Source: Ignavibacteriales bacterium UBA1304
GTDB taxonomy: Bacteria > Bacteroidota > Ignavibacteria > Ignavibacteriales > Ignavibacteriaceae
Direction: 5' to 3'
NCBI GenBank assembly: GCA_002307295.1
Contig: DBTY01000005.1
Span: 1 to 19,257 of the forward strand
Length of the DNA: 19,257 nt
Positions 7,027 through 14,372 of this stretch are shown one piece after another. A program made the position numbers and the translations under genes. How positions within the stretch are numbered: the stretch's first letter is position 1; each line of letters begins with the position of its first letter. The notes beneath the pieces are model-generated. The model saw only the letters and a list, made by a program, of their open reading frames with translations, was not told the origin of the DNA and ran no database searches.

Positions 7027-8064
7027 ATGATTAAATCTAATCTGAAAATTAAAATTGATAGATATGCATCACAGGCTCTTAAGCAAATATCAATATTATT
7101 TCAGCACGTAGTAATTTCTTTTTTGGTATTCAGATTTTTTGTCGGGGAAGATTCGCTCTCATTAACAGGAAAGTCGGCAGAGTTTGGGATGCTGATTGAC
7201 GGAACAGCGGCGCGTCCTTATGTGCTTCGCGCTCTTATTCCTGGAACAATAAGATTAATAAGGAATCTTATTCCCGGGACTTTCCAAAGTCAGCTCACGT
7301 CGTTTTTTGCAGCAAAAAAATGGTTAATCTTTTATTTTAAGTCAGACAGAGCGTTTGAATACGCTATAGCTCTTGCTTTAAGCTTCCTTTTTTTCTTAGG
7401 TTTTTCATTCGTCTTACGGAGCCTGGCAAAGCGTTTTTACCCGGAGGAACATTTTGTGCAGCATCTTGTAGTTTATGGCGGTATGCTAATACTTCCTCTA
7501 TGCTCCAGCTATAGTCATTTTATATATGATCCGGCCACAATTTTTCTTTTCTCTTTTGGAACGCTGCTTATTGTTAAAAACCGCCAGATTCCGCTGCTGA
7601 TTTTTTTCCCTTTATTGGTTCTTAATAAAGAAACGTCGGTTCTTCTTATACTTGTTTTTATAGCATATCAATTCCGGCGTATGCCATTTATTAAAATTGT
7701 CGCAATCTCGGTTAGCATGGGGGCGATATGGTTTATATTCAGAATGTTAGTTTTACAGACGTTTGCTGCAAACGCCGGAGTTATAGCAGAGTTTCATTTT
7801 TTTGATCATAATCTAAAACTTTTTGGCAATCCGGCTTCAGCCTGTTTATTCTTATTAACTTTTATATCGCTTGGCTCTCTCATTTTTTATGATTGGAAAA
7901 CAAAAGATCAATTCCTTCGCTGGGGTTTTATAGTCGTTTTTTGTCCTCTCTTTTTTCTTTCTATATTTTTTGGTTACATTGATGAAATCAGAGCGTTATA
8001 TGAAGCGGCGCCATTTGCAGCTTTATTAATAGCGCCTTCTATAGCAAAATTAGCGCGTTCATAA
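7027..8064 (+). CDS. Polytopic membrane protein, paralog B
   Basis: This 345-residue membrane protein aligns end to end and without gaps with paralog A (5280-6317). By eye roughly two thirds of residues are identical, with divergence concentrated at residues about 42-58 and 80-110, probably an exposed loop. RPYVLR, IYDPATIFLFSFG, NKETSVLLILVF, FDHNLKLFGNP and EAAPFAALLIAP are retained, so both copies look functional. The duplication extends upstream into the promoter and leader. GT-C-like architecture is suspected but unproven. hemL starts 82 bases downstream and a separate promoter for it is not obvious. Confidence 0.7.
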   Translation: MIKSNLKIKIDRYASQALKQISILFQHVVISFLVFRFFVGEDSLSLTGKSAEFGMLIDGTAARPYVLRALIPGTIRLIRNLIPGTFQSQLTSFFAAKKWLIFYFKSDRAFEYAIALALSFLFFLGFSFVLRSLAKRFYPEEHFVQHLVVYGGMLILPLCSSYSHFIYDPATIFLFSFGTLLIVKNRQIPLLIFFPLLVLNKETSVLLILVFIAYQFRRMPFIKIVAISVSMGAIWFIFRMLVLQTFAANAGVIAEFHFFDHNLKLFGNPASACLFLLTFISLGSLIFYDWKTKDQFLRWGFIVVFCPLFFLSIFFGYIDEIRALYEAAPFAALLIAPSIAKLARS

Positions 8065-8146
8065 AAGAATACACAAAGCCCGCTTGTAAAACAGAAGTTA
8101 AATCTTTAGATTTAGTAATTAAGCAAAATAAACAAGAAGCAAAATT

Positions 8147-9442
8147 ATGAAAACATCTAATAGCGAAAAATTATTTGAAACAGCAAAGAATTATATCCCC
8201 GGAGGAGTAAACTCTCCTGTAAGAGCATTCAAGTCAGTTGGCGGCGTTCCAATTTTTATGCAAAAAGGGAAAGGTTCAAAACTAACCGATGTTGACGGAA
8301 ACGAATACATAGATTTTATTGGCAGCTGGGGTCCGCATTTGTTTGGGCATAATCCGGCATTTATAAAAGAGGCTTTATTAAAGGCAATAGAAAACGGAAT
8401 CAGTTTTGGCGCGCCTACAGAGCTTGAAGTAAATATGGCGGTCTTAATTTCTGAAATGGTTCCTTCCATTGAAGTTGTTAGAATGGTAAATAGCGGCACA
8501 GAAGCTACTATGAGCGCGGTAAGAGCCGCAAGAGGCTATACAGGCCGCGATAAATTTATAAAGTTTGAAGGCTGCTATCATGGCCATGCGGATTTTTTCC
8601 TGATAAAAGCGGGTTCGGGAGCTTTAACGTTCGGAACGCCTACAAGTCCCGGCGTAACAAAAGGAAACGCGGCGGATACTCTGATTGCGGATTACAACGA
8701 TATTGAGTCGGTTAAAAAAAATGTAGCGCAAAACAAAAGCCAGATTGCGGCAATAATAGTAGAGCCTGTAGCGGGCAATATGGGGGTCGTTAAAGCGACG
8801 GATTCTTTTCTTAAAGGGCTTAGGACTTTGTGCGACGAAGAGAAAATTGTTCTAATTTTTGACGAAGTAATGACAGGCTTTAGAGTGGCCATGGGCGGAG
8901 CGCAGGAATTATTCGGTATAAAACCCGATCTTACTACATTTGGTAAAATAATTGGCGGAGGAATGCCCGTAGGCGCGTTTGGCGGAAAGCGGGAAATTAT
9001 GGAAATGATTTCTCCAAGCGGACCTGTTTATCAGGCCGGCACTCTTAGCGGCAATCCAATGGCTATGGCGGCGGGTTATTCGGCTTTGGGATATATACGG
9101 GCTCATCCGGAAATCTATGCTCAGCTTGAAGAAAAATCGGCTTATCTTGAAAATGGTTTTAGAGAAAATATGAAAGCTCTGGGGAAGAATTTTGCTATGA
9201 ACAGAGTCGGCTCTATGACGACATTGTTTTTTACAGAAGAGAAAGTAACTGACTTCAAATCGGCAATAAAATCAGATACTGTTTTATATGGGAAATATTT
9301 TCACGAGATGCTAAACAGAGGGATTTATTTAGCTCCAGCGCAGTTTGAAGCGGCGTTCGTTTCTATGGCGCATACCACGGAGGATATTGACAGAACAATT
9401 AACGCTCATTACGACGCAATAAAAACAATCGCGGAAAAATAA
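8147..9442 (+). CDS. hemL: Glutamate-1-semialdehyde 2,1-aminomutase
   Basis: This enzyme converts glutamate-1-semialdehyde to 5-aminolevulinate in the C5 route to haem and other tetrapyrroles, in the cytoplasm and with pyridoxal phosphate. The 431-residue length is standard. The N-terminus carries IPGGVNSPVRAF, characteristic of the family, followed by the class III aminotransferase fold. GCYHGH (143-148) and FDEVMTGFR are cofactor-site motifs, and K267 in TTFGKIIGGGMPVGAFGG is the Schiff-base lysine. The start gives the expected N-terminus. The ribosome site is weak (AAGAAG). It lies alone on this strand, with no other hem genes beside it, and runs convergently into carB. A 6-bp hairpin (8099-8114) lies between paralog B and its start. 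Confidence 0.97.
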   Translation: MKTSNSEKLFETAKNYIPGGVNSPVRAFKSVGGVPIFMQKGKGSKLTDVDGNEYIDFIGSWGPHLFGHNPAFIKEALLKAIENGISFGAPTELEVNMAVLISEMVPSIEVVRMVNSGTEATMSAVRAARGYTGRDKFIKFEGCYHGHADFFLIKAGSGALTFGTPTSPGVTKGNAADTLIADYNDIESVKKNVAQNKSQIAAIIVEPVAGNMGVVKATDSFLKGLRTLCDEEKIVLIFDEVMTGFRVAMGGAQELFGIKPDLTTFGKIIGGGMPVGAFGGKREIMEMISPSGPVYQAGTLSGNPMAMAAGYSALGYIRAHPEIYAQLEEKSAYLENGFRENMKALGKNFAMNRVGSMTTLFFTEEKVTDFKSAIKSDTVLYGKYFHEMLNRGIYLAPAQFEAAFVSMAHTTEDIDRTINAHYDAIKTIAEK

Positions 9443-9536
9443 GCGATTAGCCTTCCAGGTATTCGAAGGATATCCTGAAAGTTGGAACAAAATTCAGCGG
9501 AAATGCGCAGATTGAAATCTACGCTCCAAAATAAAA

Positions 9537-9580
9537 AACCTTCAAAAACGCATGCTCTAACAGCAGCGTCTTCGAAGGTT
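9537..9580 (-). terminator. Long hairpin with minus-strand T-tract downstream of carB
   Basis: AACCTTC (9537-9543) pairs with GAAGGTT (9574-9580). Inside, ACGC (9548-9551) pairs with GCGT (9566-9569). Read on the minus strand the outer arm runs straight into TTTTTTATTTT, the form of an intrinsic terminator for the carAB transcript, whose coding part ends at 9664. The interrupted stem makes this moderate. Confidence 0.45.
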
Positions 9581-9594
9581 AACATCCTTTCTCT

Positions 9595-9631
9595 CACACC
9601 ACCTACCCGCCTCAGGCGGGTAGGTGGTGTG
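9595..9631. repeat. Near-perfect palindrome with 18-bp arms (repetitive extragenic palindrome candidate)
   Basis: CACACCACCTACCCGCCT (9595-9612) is exactly complementary to 9614-9631 around a single central C, making a GC-rich hairpin in otherwise A+T-rich DNA. It lies between the convergent ends of hemL and carB. It lacks a clear T-tract on either strand, so it fits a dispersed palindromic repeat better than a textbook terminator, although it could stop or stabilise both transcripts. Confidence 0.8.
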
Positions 9632-9663
9632 TTTGTCCGTCTAAATTCACATTACAACTTCTA

Positions 9664-12600
9664 TCAGCAGTACTCGTCCCAGCTTTTAATTTTAAGATCA
9701 TTGTTCAGGTAGCGGGGCAGAGCCTTAACAAACCTTTTTGCAAACTGAATGTTTGTAATAAGTGGAATGTTTAAGTCTATCGCTTTTCTTCTGACAATAT
9801 AATCGCTGTCGAGCTCTACGCGTTCGGTAGTTTTAGGAATATTAATTACAAGATCAATTTTCCCTTCTGCCATATAAGTTAAAATACTCGGTTCAACATT
9901 ATCAAACGGACGTCGAAGTTCGGTTACGTCTATTCCGTTTTCTTTGTAGAAATCGGCCGTTCCTTTTGTGCCGTAGAATTTTAATCCTAATGCCTGGAGA
10001 GCTCTCGCTTCTTCCAAAAATTCCGCTTTGGATTTAAGCACGCCTGTTGAAAGCAGAATGCCTTTTTTAGGAATGCGGAACCCGGTTGAGAGCAGACTCT
10101 TTAAGAAGGCTTCGTTAAAGTCGTCGCCAAGACAGGCCACTTCGCCCGTAGAAGACATTTCAACGCCTACTACCGGATCGGAACCTTTTAGTCTTGTAAA
10201 CGAGAACTGCGAAGCTTTAACTCCCACGTAATCTACGTCGAACGAAGACTTATCAATACGCGGGACTTTTTCTCCCATCATTAACTTTGTGGCTATATCG
10301 ATAAAGTTGATCTTCAGAACCTTTGATACAAACGGGAAGCTTCTTGAAGCTCTAAGATTGCACTCAATTACTTTTACGTCGTTATCTTTTGCAATGTACT
10401 GGATATTGAAAGGTCCTGTAATTTCAAGAGCTTTTGCAATTTCCTTGGTAATTGTTTTAACGCGCCGCATAGTTTCAAGATAAGTTCTTTGCGGTGGCAG
10501 AACAATGGTAGCGTCGCCTGAATGCACTCCTGCATTTTCTACGTGTTCAGAAATAGCGTAGCAGAAAAGATTACCGTTCTCAGCAACTGCGTCTACTTCA
10601 ATCTCGCGAGCTTCGGTAATAAATTTACTTATTACTACCGGGTGTTCCTGACTGATAGCCGAGGCCTTATCCAGATACTCTTCCAATTCGTCTTCCGTAA
10701 GAACAATGCTCATAGCCGCGCCGCTTAGCACGTAGCTTGGGCGTATAAGAACCGGGTAATCAACCTTGTTGGCAAATTCCTTTGCCGATGCAAGGTCAGT
10801 AAGCTCCGCCCAATCCGGTTGATCTATTTCTTTATCGTCAAGTATCTGTGAAAATTTATGCCGGTCTTCTGCGTTATCAATCTGAAGCGGGGAAGTGCCG
10901 AGTATTTTTACTCCCGCGTCGTAAAGCTTCATTGCTAGGTTGTTTGGTATCTGACCGCCCATCGAAACTATCACGCCCTCAGGGTTTTCTTTTTCGTAAA
11001 TATCAAGTACTCGCTCAAAGCTCATTTCGTCAAAGTATAGCTTATCACAAATGTCATAATCGGTGCTGACAGTTTCAGGATTATAATTAATCATTATTGT
11101 CTTATAGTCAAGCTTATTCAGCGTCATTACTGCGTTAACGCAGCACCAGTCAAATTCAACCGAGGAACCGATGCGGTATGCGCCGCTGCCAAGCACTACA
11201 ATCTGGTTTGCTTCGCCTATTTTAATATCGTCCTGATATCCGTTATAACTTAAGTACAGATAATTTGTCTGCGCAGGATATTCTGCTGCAAGCGTATCTA
11301 TCTGTTTTACGCATGGTATAATGTTTAATTCTTTTCTTCTCTTTCTTACGTCAAATTCCTGAGCGCTGGTAAGCAGACCGATTTGTTTATCGGAAAAACC
11401 TTTCTGCTTTGCTTCTTTGAAAACGTCAAAAGAAAGTTTACCAAGTTCCTTCCCTTTTAGTTCGGCTTCCATATCAATAATGTTCTTCATCTTATAAAGA
11501 AACCAGTTATCAATTTTGGATAGAGCGTGAACCTGCTCTACTGTGTAGCCGGCCTGAAAAGCCTGGGCGATAGCAAAAAGTCTTCTATCGGTAGGCTTGG
11601 CAATTTCTTCGTCAAGGTTCTCAAAAATTAATTCGTTACAGGCAAACCCGTTCAGCCCAATATCAAGCATTCTGATAGCTTTCTGGAAAACTTCCTCAAA
11701 GCTGCGGCCGATAGACATTACTTCGCCTACTGATTTCATTTCGGAACCAAGAAGCGTGCTGACCTGACGGAATTTCTGCAAATCCCAGCGTGGATATTTT
11801 ATTACCACATAATCCAAGGCTGGTTCAAAACATGCCGAAGTTTCTTTTGTGATGATGTTTTCAATTTCGTTAAGCGAATAACCAAGCGCTAATTTTGACG
11901 CTATAAAGGCAAGCGGGTAACCGGTCGCTTTTGAAGCAAGAGCGGAGCTTCTGCTAAGACGCGCGTTTACTTCAATAATTCTGTAATCTTCCGATTTCGG
12001 ATCAAGAGCGTACTGTATGTTGCACTCGCCAATAATGCCAAGATGTCGTATAAGCTTAATGCCTATGGAACGAAGCATAAAGTTTTCGGAAGAGGACAGG
12101 GTTTGCACAGGAGCTATAACAACGCTGTCGCCCGTATGTATTCCCATCGGATCGATGTTCTCCATATTACAGACTGTAATACAGTTGTTATATTTATCGC
12201 GCACAATTTCGTACTCTACTTCTTTCCAGCCATAGAGAGATTCTTCAATCAAAATCTGGTTAGTAAAAGAGAACGCCCGTTTTGCTCTTTCAATAAGTTC
12301 GGTTTTGTTGTTTACAATGCCGGAACCAAGTCCGCCAAGCGCATAAGCGATACGAACCATAACCGGGAAGCCAATTCCTTCAGCCGCAGCGACAGCTTCT
12401 TCCACATTGGAAGCTGTTTTGCTTGTGGCGACCTTAAGCCCAACTTCGGCTACTTTTTGACCGAATAAAAGTCTGTCTTCGGTATTCTTAATAGCTTCAA
12501 CCTGGGTGCCTAGCACTTTAATTTTGTACTTGGCAAGCAGTCCTTTATCATAAAGCTCAACGCCTATGTTAAGCGCCGTCTGACCGCCAAAGCCAAGCAT

Positions 12601-12858
12601 AATGCTATCTGGTTCTTCTTTAATAATTACTTCTTCTACAAACTCAAGTTTTAACGGAAGGAAATAGACTTTATCGGCAAGTTCTTCCGAAGTTTGGATA
12701 GTAGCAATATTGGGGTTAATTAATACTGTTTCAACGCCATCCTCTATAAGGGCTTTTATCGCCTGGCTGCCGGAGTAATCAAATTCTCCCGCCTGCCCAA
12801 TCTGTAAAGCGCCCGAACCGAGGATTAATACTTTTTTAGGTTTACCTTTCTTTATCAT
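9664..12858 (-). CDS. carB: Carbamoyl-phosphate synthase large subunit
   Basis: With CarA it makes carbamoyl phosphate from bicarbonate, glutamine nitrogen and two ATP, feeding pyrimidine and arginine synthesis in the cytoplasm. The 1064-residue length is normal. Two homologous ATP-grasp halves are visible: the first (about 1-400) begins VLILGSGALQIGQAGEFDYSG, shown here as GSGALQIGQAGEFDYSG (14-30), has R129 and R169 at the positions known for ATP binding, and E296/N298 in EVNARLSRSSALASKATGYP. The second half (about 555-930) contains RPSYVLSGAAM and HPVVISKFI. The last about 130 residues form the MGS-like regulatory domain (YGTKGTADFY). Many motifs resemble the eukaryotic CAD type. Its ATG overlaps the carA stop as ATGA, indicating translational coupling. 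Confidence 0.97.
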   Translation of the reverse strand: MIKKGKPKKVLILGSGALQIGQAGEFDYSGSQAIKALIEDGVETVLINPNIATIQTSEELADKVYFLPLKLEFVEEVIIKEEPDSIMLGFGGQTALNIGVELYDKGLLAKYKIKVLGTQVEAIKNTEDRLLFGQKVAEVGLKVATSKTASNVEEAVAAAEGIGFPVMVRIAYALGGLGSGIVNNKTELIERAKRAFSFTNQILIEESLYGWKEVEYEIVRDKYNNCITVCNMENIDPMGIHTGDSVVIAPVQTLSSSENFMLRSIGIKLIRHLGIIGECNIQYALDPKSEDYRIIEVNARLSRSSALASKATGYPLAFIASKLALGYSLNEIENIITKETSACFEPALDYVVIKYPRWDLQKFRQVSTLLGSEMKSVGEVMSIGRSFEEVFQKAIRMLDIGLNGFACNELIFENLDEEIAKPTDRRLFAIAQAFQAGYTVEQVHALSKIDNWFLYKMKNIIDMEAELKGKELGKLSFDVFKEAKQKGFSDKQIGLLTSAQEFDVRKRRKELNIIPCVKQIDTLAAEYPAQTNYLYLSYNGYQDDIKIGEANQIVVLGSGAYRIGSSVEFDWCCVNAVMTLNKLDYKTIMINYNPETVSTDYDICDKLYFDEMSFERVLDIYEKENPEGVIVSMGGQIPNNLAMKLYDAGVKILGTSPLQIDNAEDRHKFSQILDDKEIDQPDWAELTDLASAKEFANKVDYPVLIRPSYVLSGAAMSIVLTEDELEEYLDKASAISQEHPVVISKFITEAREIEVDAVAENGNLFCYAISEHVENAGVHSGDATIVLPPQRTYLETMRRVKTITKEIAKALEITGPFNIQYIAKDNDVKVIECNLRASRSFPFVSKVLKINFIDIATKLMMGEKVPRIDKSSFDVDYVGVKASQFSFTRLKGSDPVVGVEMSSTGEVACLGDDFNEAFLKSLLSTGFRIPKKGILLSTGVLKSKAEFLEEARALQALGLKFYGTKGTADFYKENGIDVTELRRPFDNVEPSILTYMAEGKIDLVINIPKTTERVELDSDYIVRRKAIDLNIPLITNIQFAKRFVKALPRYLNNDLKIKSWDEYC

Positions 12859-13931
12859 TTTAAAGCCCTCACAAACATGTCAAAAATAAATTCAGTGTCA
12901 TCCGGTCCCGGAGAGGCTTCAGGATGAAATTGCGCGCCGAATAATGGTTTGGAAATATGAATGATTCCTTCGTTTGTTCCGTCGTTATCATTTATAAACC
13001 ATTCGCGCCAGTCTTCGGGTAATGTGTCGTTATCAATAGCATAGCCATGATTTTGGGATGTTATGTAGCACCGTTTTGTGCCGGCTTCGTTTACTGGCTG
13101 GTTGTGACTGCGGTGACCGTACTTTAATTTATATGTGTTTGCGCCTGCGGCAAGCCCCAATACCTGACATCCAAGGCAGATGCCTAAAATTGGAATCCCT
13201 TTTTCAATTGCCTTTCTTGTATTTGCAATTGTTTCGGTGCAGACTTTCGGGTCGCCCGGCCCGTTTGAAATTACAATCCCGGAAACGTCTTCGTTTACAA
13301 AATCGTAGTTGTAGGGCGTTCTTAGCACAGAGATATCTCTTCTTAAAAATGCCTGTATTATATTGTTTTTTGCTCCGCAATCTACAAGTAATATCCTTTT
13401 GCTTCCTTTTTTGTAAGTAATCGGTTTAATTACGCTTACTTCGGAAGCTAAATTGCGTTTATTTGGGTCTTCAAATTTAAGTTTATCTTCAGTCCCTTCA
13501 ATTATTACCTTGCCGAGCATAGTTCCTTTTTCTCTCAGCTGACGGGTAAGAGCTCGTGTATCAATTCCATAGATGCCCGGTATATTTTGCTCGGTCATCC
13601 AGTCTGATAATGATTTTTTAGCGTTCCAGTGTGAATAATCGAACGAGTAATCGGAGATAATAAGAGCCTGAACATGAATCCCTTCAGATTCAAAATTCTT
13701 TGGCAGGTCGTTCTCTCTTTCGTCGCCCGGCACGCCGTAATTGCCAATTAGCGGAAAAGTGCAGACGAGAATTTGTCCGTTATACGAAGGATCGGTCATC
13801 GTTTCCGGATAACCAACCATTCCCGTATTAAAGACAACTTCTCCAGTACAGTTTTTGGCAGAGCCGAAAGCATATCCCGTATACTCCGTTCCGTCTTCTA
13901 ATATTAATTTTGCTTTTTGTTTTTGATTCAT
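12855..13931 (-). CDS. carA: Carbamoyl-phosphate synthase small subunit (glutaminase)
   Basis: This 358-residue protein hydrolyses glutamine and channels ammonia to CarB. The N-terminal CPSase_sm_chain domain (LILEDGTEYTGYAFG, TGEVVFNTGMVGYPETMTDPSY) covers about residues 5-140. A class I glutamine amidotransferase domain follows from about 178, with nucleophile C252 in GICLGCQVLG and H336/E338 in FHPE. The usual His of GICLGHQ is Cys (C255) here; that residue is not part of the catalytic triad, so activity should remain. KYGHRSHNQPV resembles eukaryotic CPS II more than E. coli CarA. It is the first gene of the carAB operon and its last codons overlap carB. The ribosome site AGGA lies 9 bases before the ATG. 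No regulatory element such as a PyrR site or leader peptide was recognised in its upstream region. Confidence 0.97.
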   Translation of the reverse strand: MNQKQKAKLILEDGTEYTGYAFGSAKNCTGEVVFNTGMVGYPETMTDPSYNGQILVCTFPLIGNYGVPGDERENDLPKNFESEGIHVQALIISDYSFDYSHWNAKKSLSDWMTEQNIPGIYGIDTRALTRQLREKGTMLGKVIIEGTEDKLKFEDPNKRNLASEVSVIKPITYKKGSKRILLVDCGAKNNIIQAFLRRDISVLRTPYNYDFVNEDVSGIVISNGPGDPKVCTETIANTRKAIEKGIPILGICLGCQVLGLAAGANTYKLKYGHRSHNQPVNEAGTKRCYITSQNHGYAIDNDTLPEDWREWFINDNDGTNEGIIHISKPLFGAQFHPEASPGPDDTEFIFDMFVRALK

Positions 13932-14188
13932 TGTTAATATCCTAATGAAAAAATAGTGACTATAGGAGTGTCAAAAAAGTCGGAGACAAATATAAGAAAT
14001 TATTTGATTGGAATTAAGTAAAATAATACAATTATTAAAATATATTTAGTTTTATGCAGAAATACTGCCAAATATGCCGTTTGTGTGTATATTTTTGCAA
14101 AATAATGTATTTGGCAATAATAGGCTGCGCTCATAGGAATATCTCGACTAATTTGGTTTGTATCTTATTGCTTTCCCCACAATTCCGC

Positions 14189-14237
14189 ATATTTCTATTA
14201 ATTTGCGGAGTGTGGCTCCGTATATTTATATTAATTT
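14189..14237. repeat. Repeat unit 1: ATATTTATATTAATTT pair flanking a CGGAG hairpin
   Basis: Two copies of ATATTTMTATTAATTT (14189-14204 and 14222-14237) flank a hairpin CGGAG (14206-14210), loop TGTGG, CTCCG (14216-14220). The same block recurs at 14315-14346, which suggests a dispersed palindromic repeat rather than a chance hairpin. Confidence 0.7.
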
Positions 14238-14314
14238 AGGGAATTAGCCGGATAAATAGCTAAATATCGCAGGAATTACTTCTTACGATAAAACGCTTTG
14301 TTTGTTTAATCCCT

Positions 14315-14346
14315 ATATTTATATTAATTTGCGGAGTGAGACTCCG
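14315..14346. repeat. Repeat unit 2: third A+T motif plus CGGAG hairpin
   Basis: ATATTTATATTAATTT (14315-14330) is followed by the hairpin CGGAG (14332-14336), loop TGAGA, CTCCG (14342-14346). It differs from unit 1 mainly in the loop (TGTGG versus TGAGA). It ends 26 bases before the ATPase start and so lies in its 5' leader. Confidence 0.7.
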
Positions 14347-14372
14347 TATATTAATAAGAATTTGAGAATATA

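Larger units (their letters stand above)
13932..14372. other. 441-bp A+T-rich intergenic region with repeats
   Basis: This holds the divergent upstream regions of carA (minus) and the DUF4143 ATPase (plus). No convincing gene lies here. It contains a 9-bp inverted repeat, TGCCAAATA (14066-14074) with TATTTGGCA (14108-14116), and downstream three copies of a 16-bp A+T motif with two CGGAG/CTCCG hairpins. GGAGTGTCAAAAAAGTCGGAG (near 13965) faintly resembles an IS end but has no partner seen. Confidence 0.6.

Noticed and set aside
12017..12468. Plus-strand ORFs of 72 and 141 codons inside carB
   Set aside because: They are antisense shadows of the well-supported carB frame; their translations show no domain pattern.
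13960..13985. GGAGTGTCAAAAAAGTCGGAG as an internal copy of the edge IS end
   Set aside because: Only the first seven bases (GGAGTGT) agree with the 23-bp end; no partner copy or target duplication is visible.
14054..14239. Plus-strand 61-codon ORF in the carA/ATPase gap
   Set aside because: It runs through the repeat motifs and hairpin, is Cys/Ile-rich without domain features, and lacks a ribosome site.
14180..14350. CRISPR-like array from the three A+T motif copies
   Set aside because: The copies are only three, unevenly spaced, and the spacers include hairpins shared between units; there are no cas genes.
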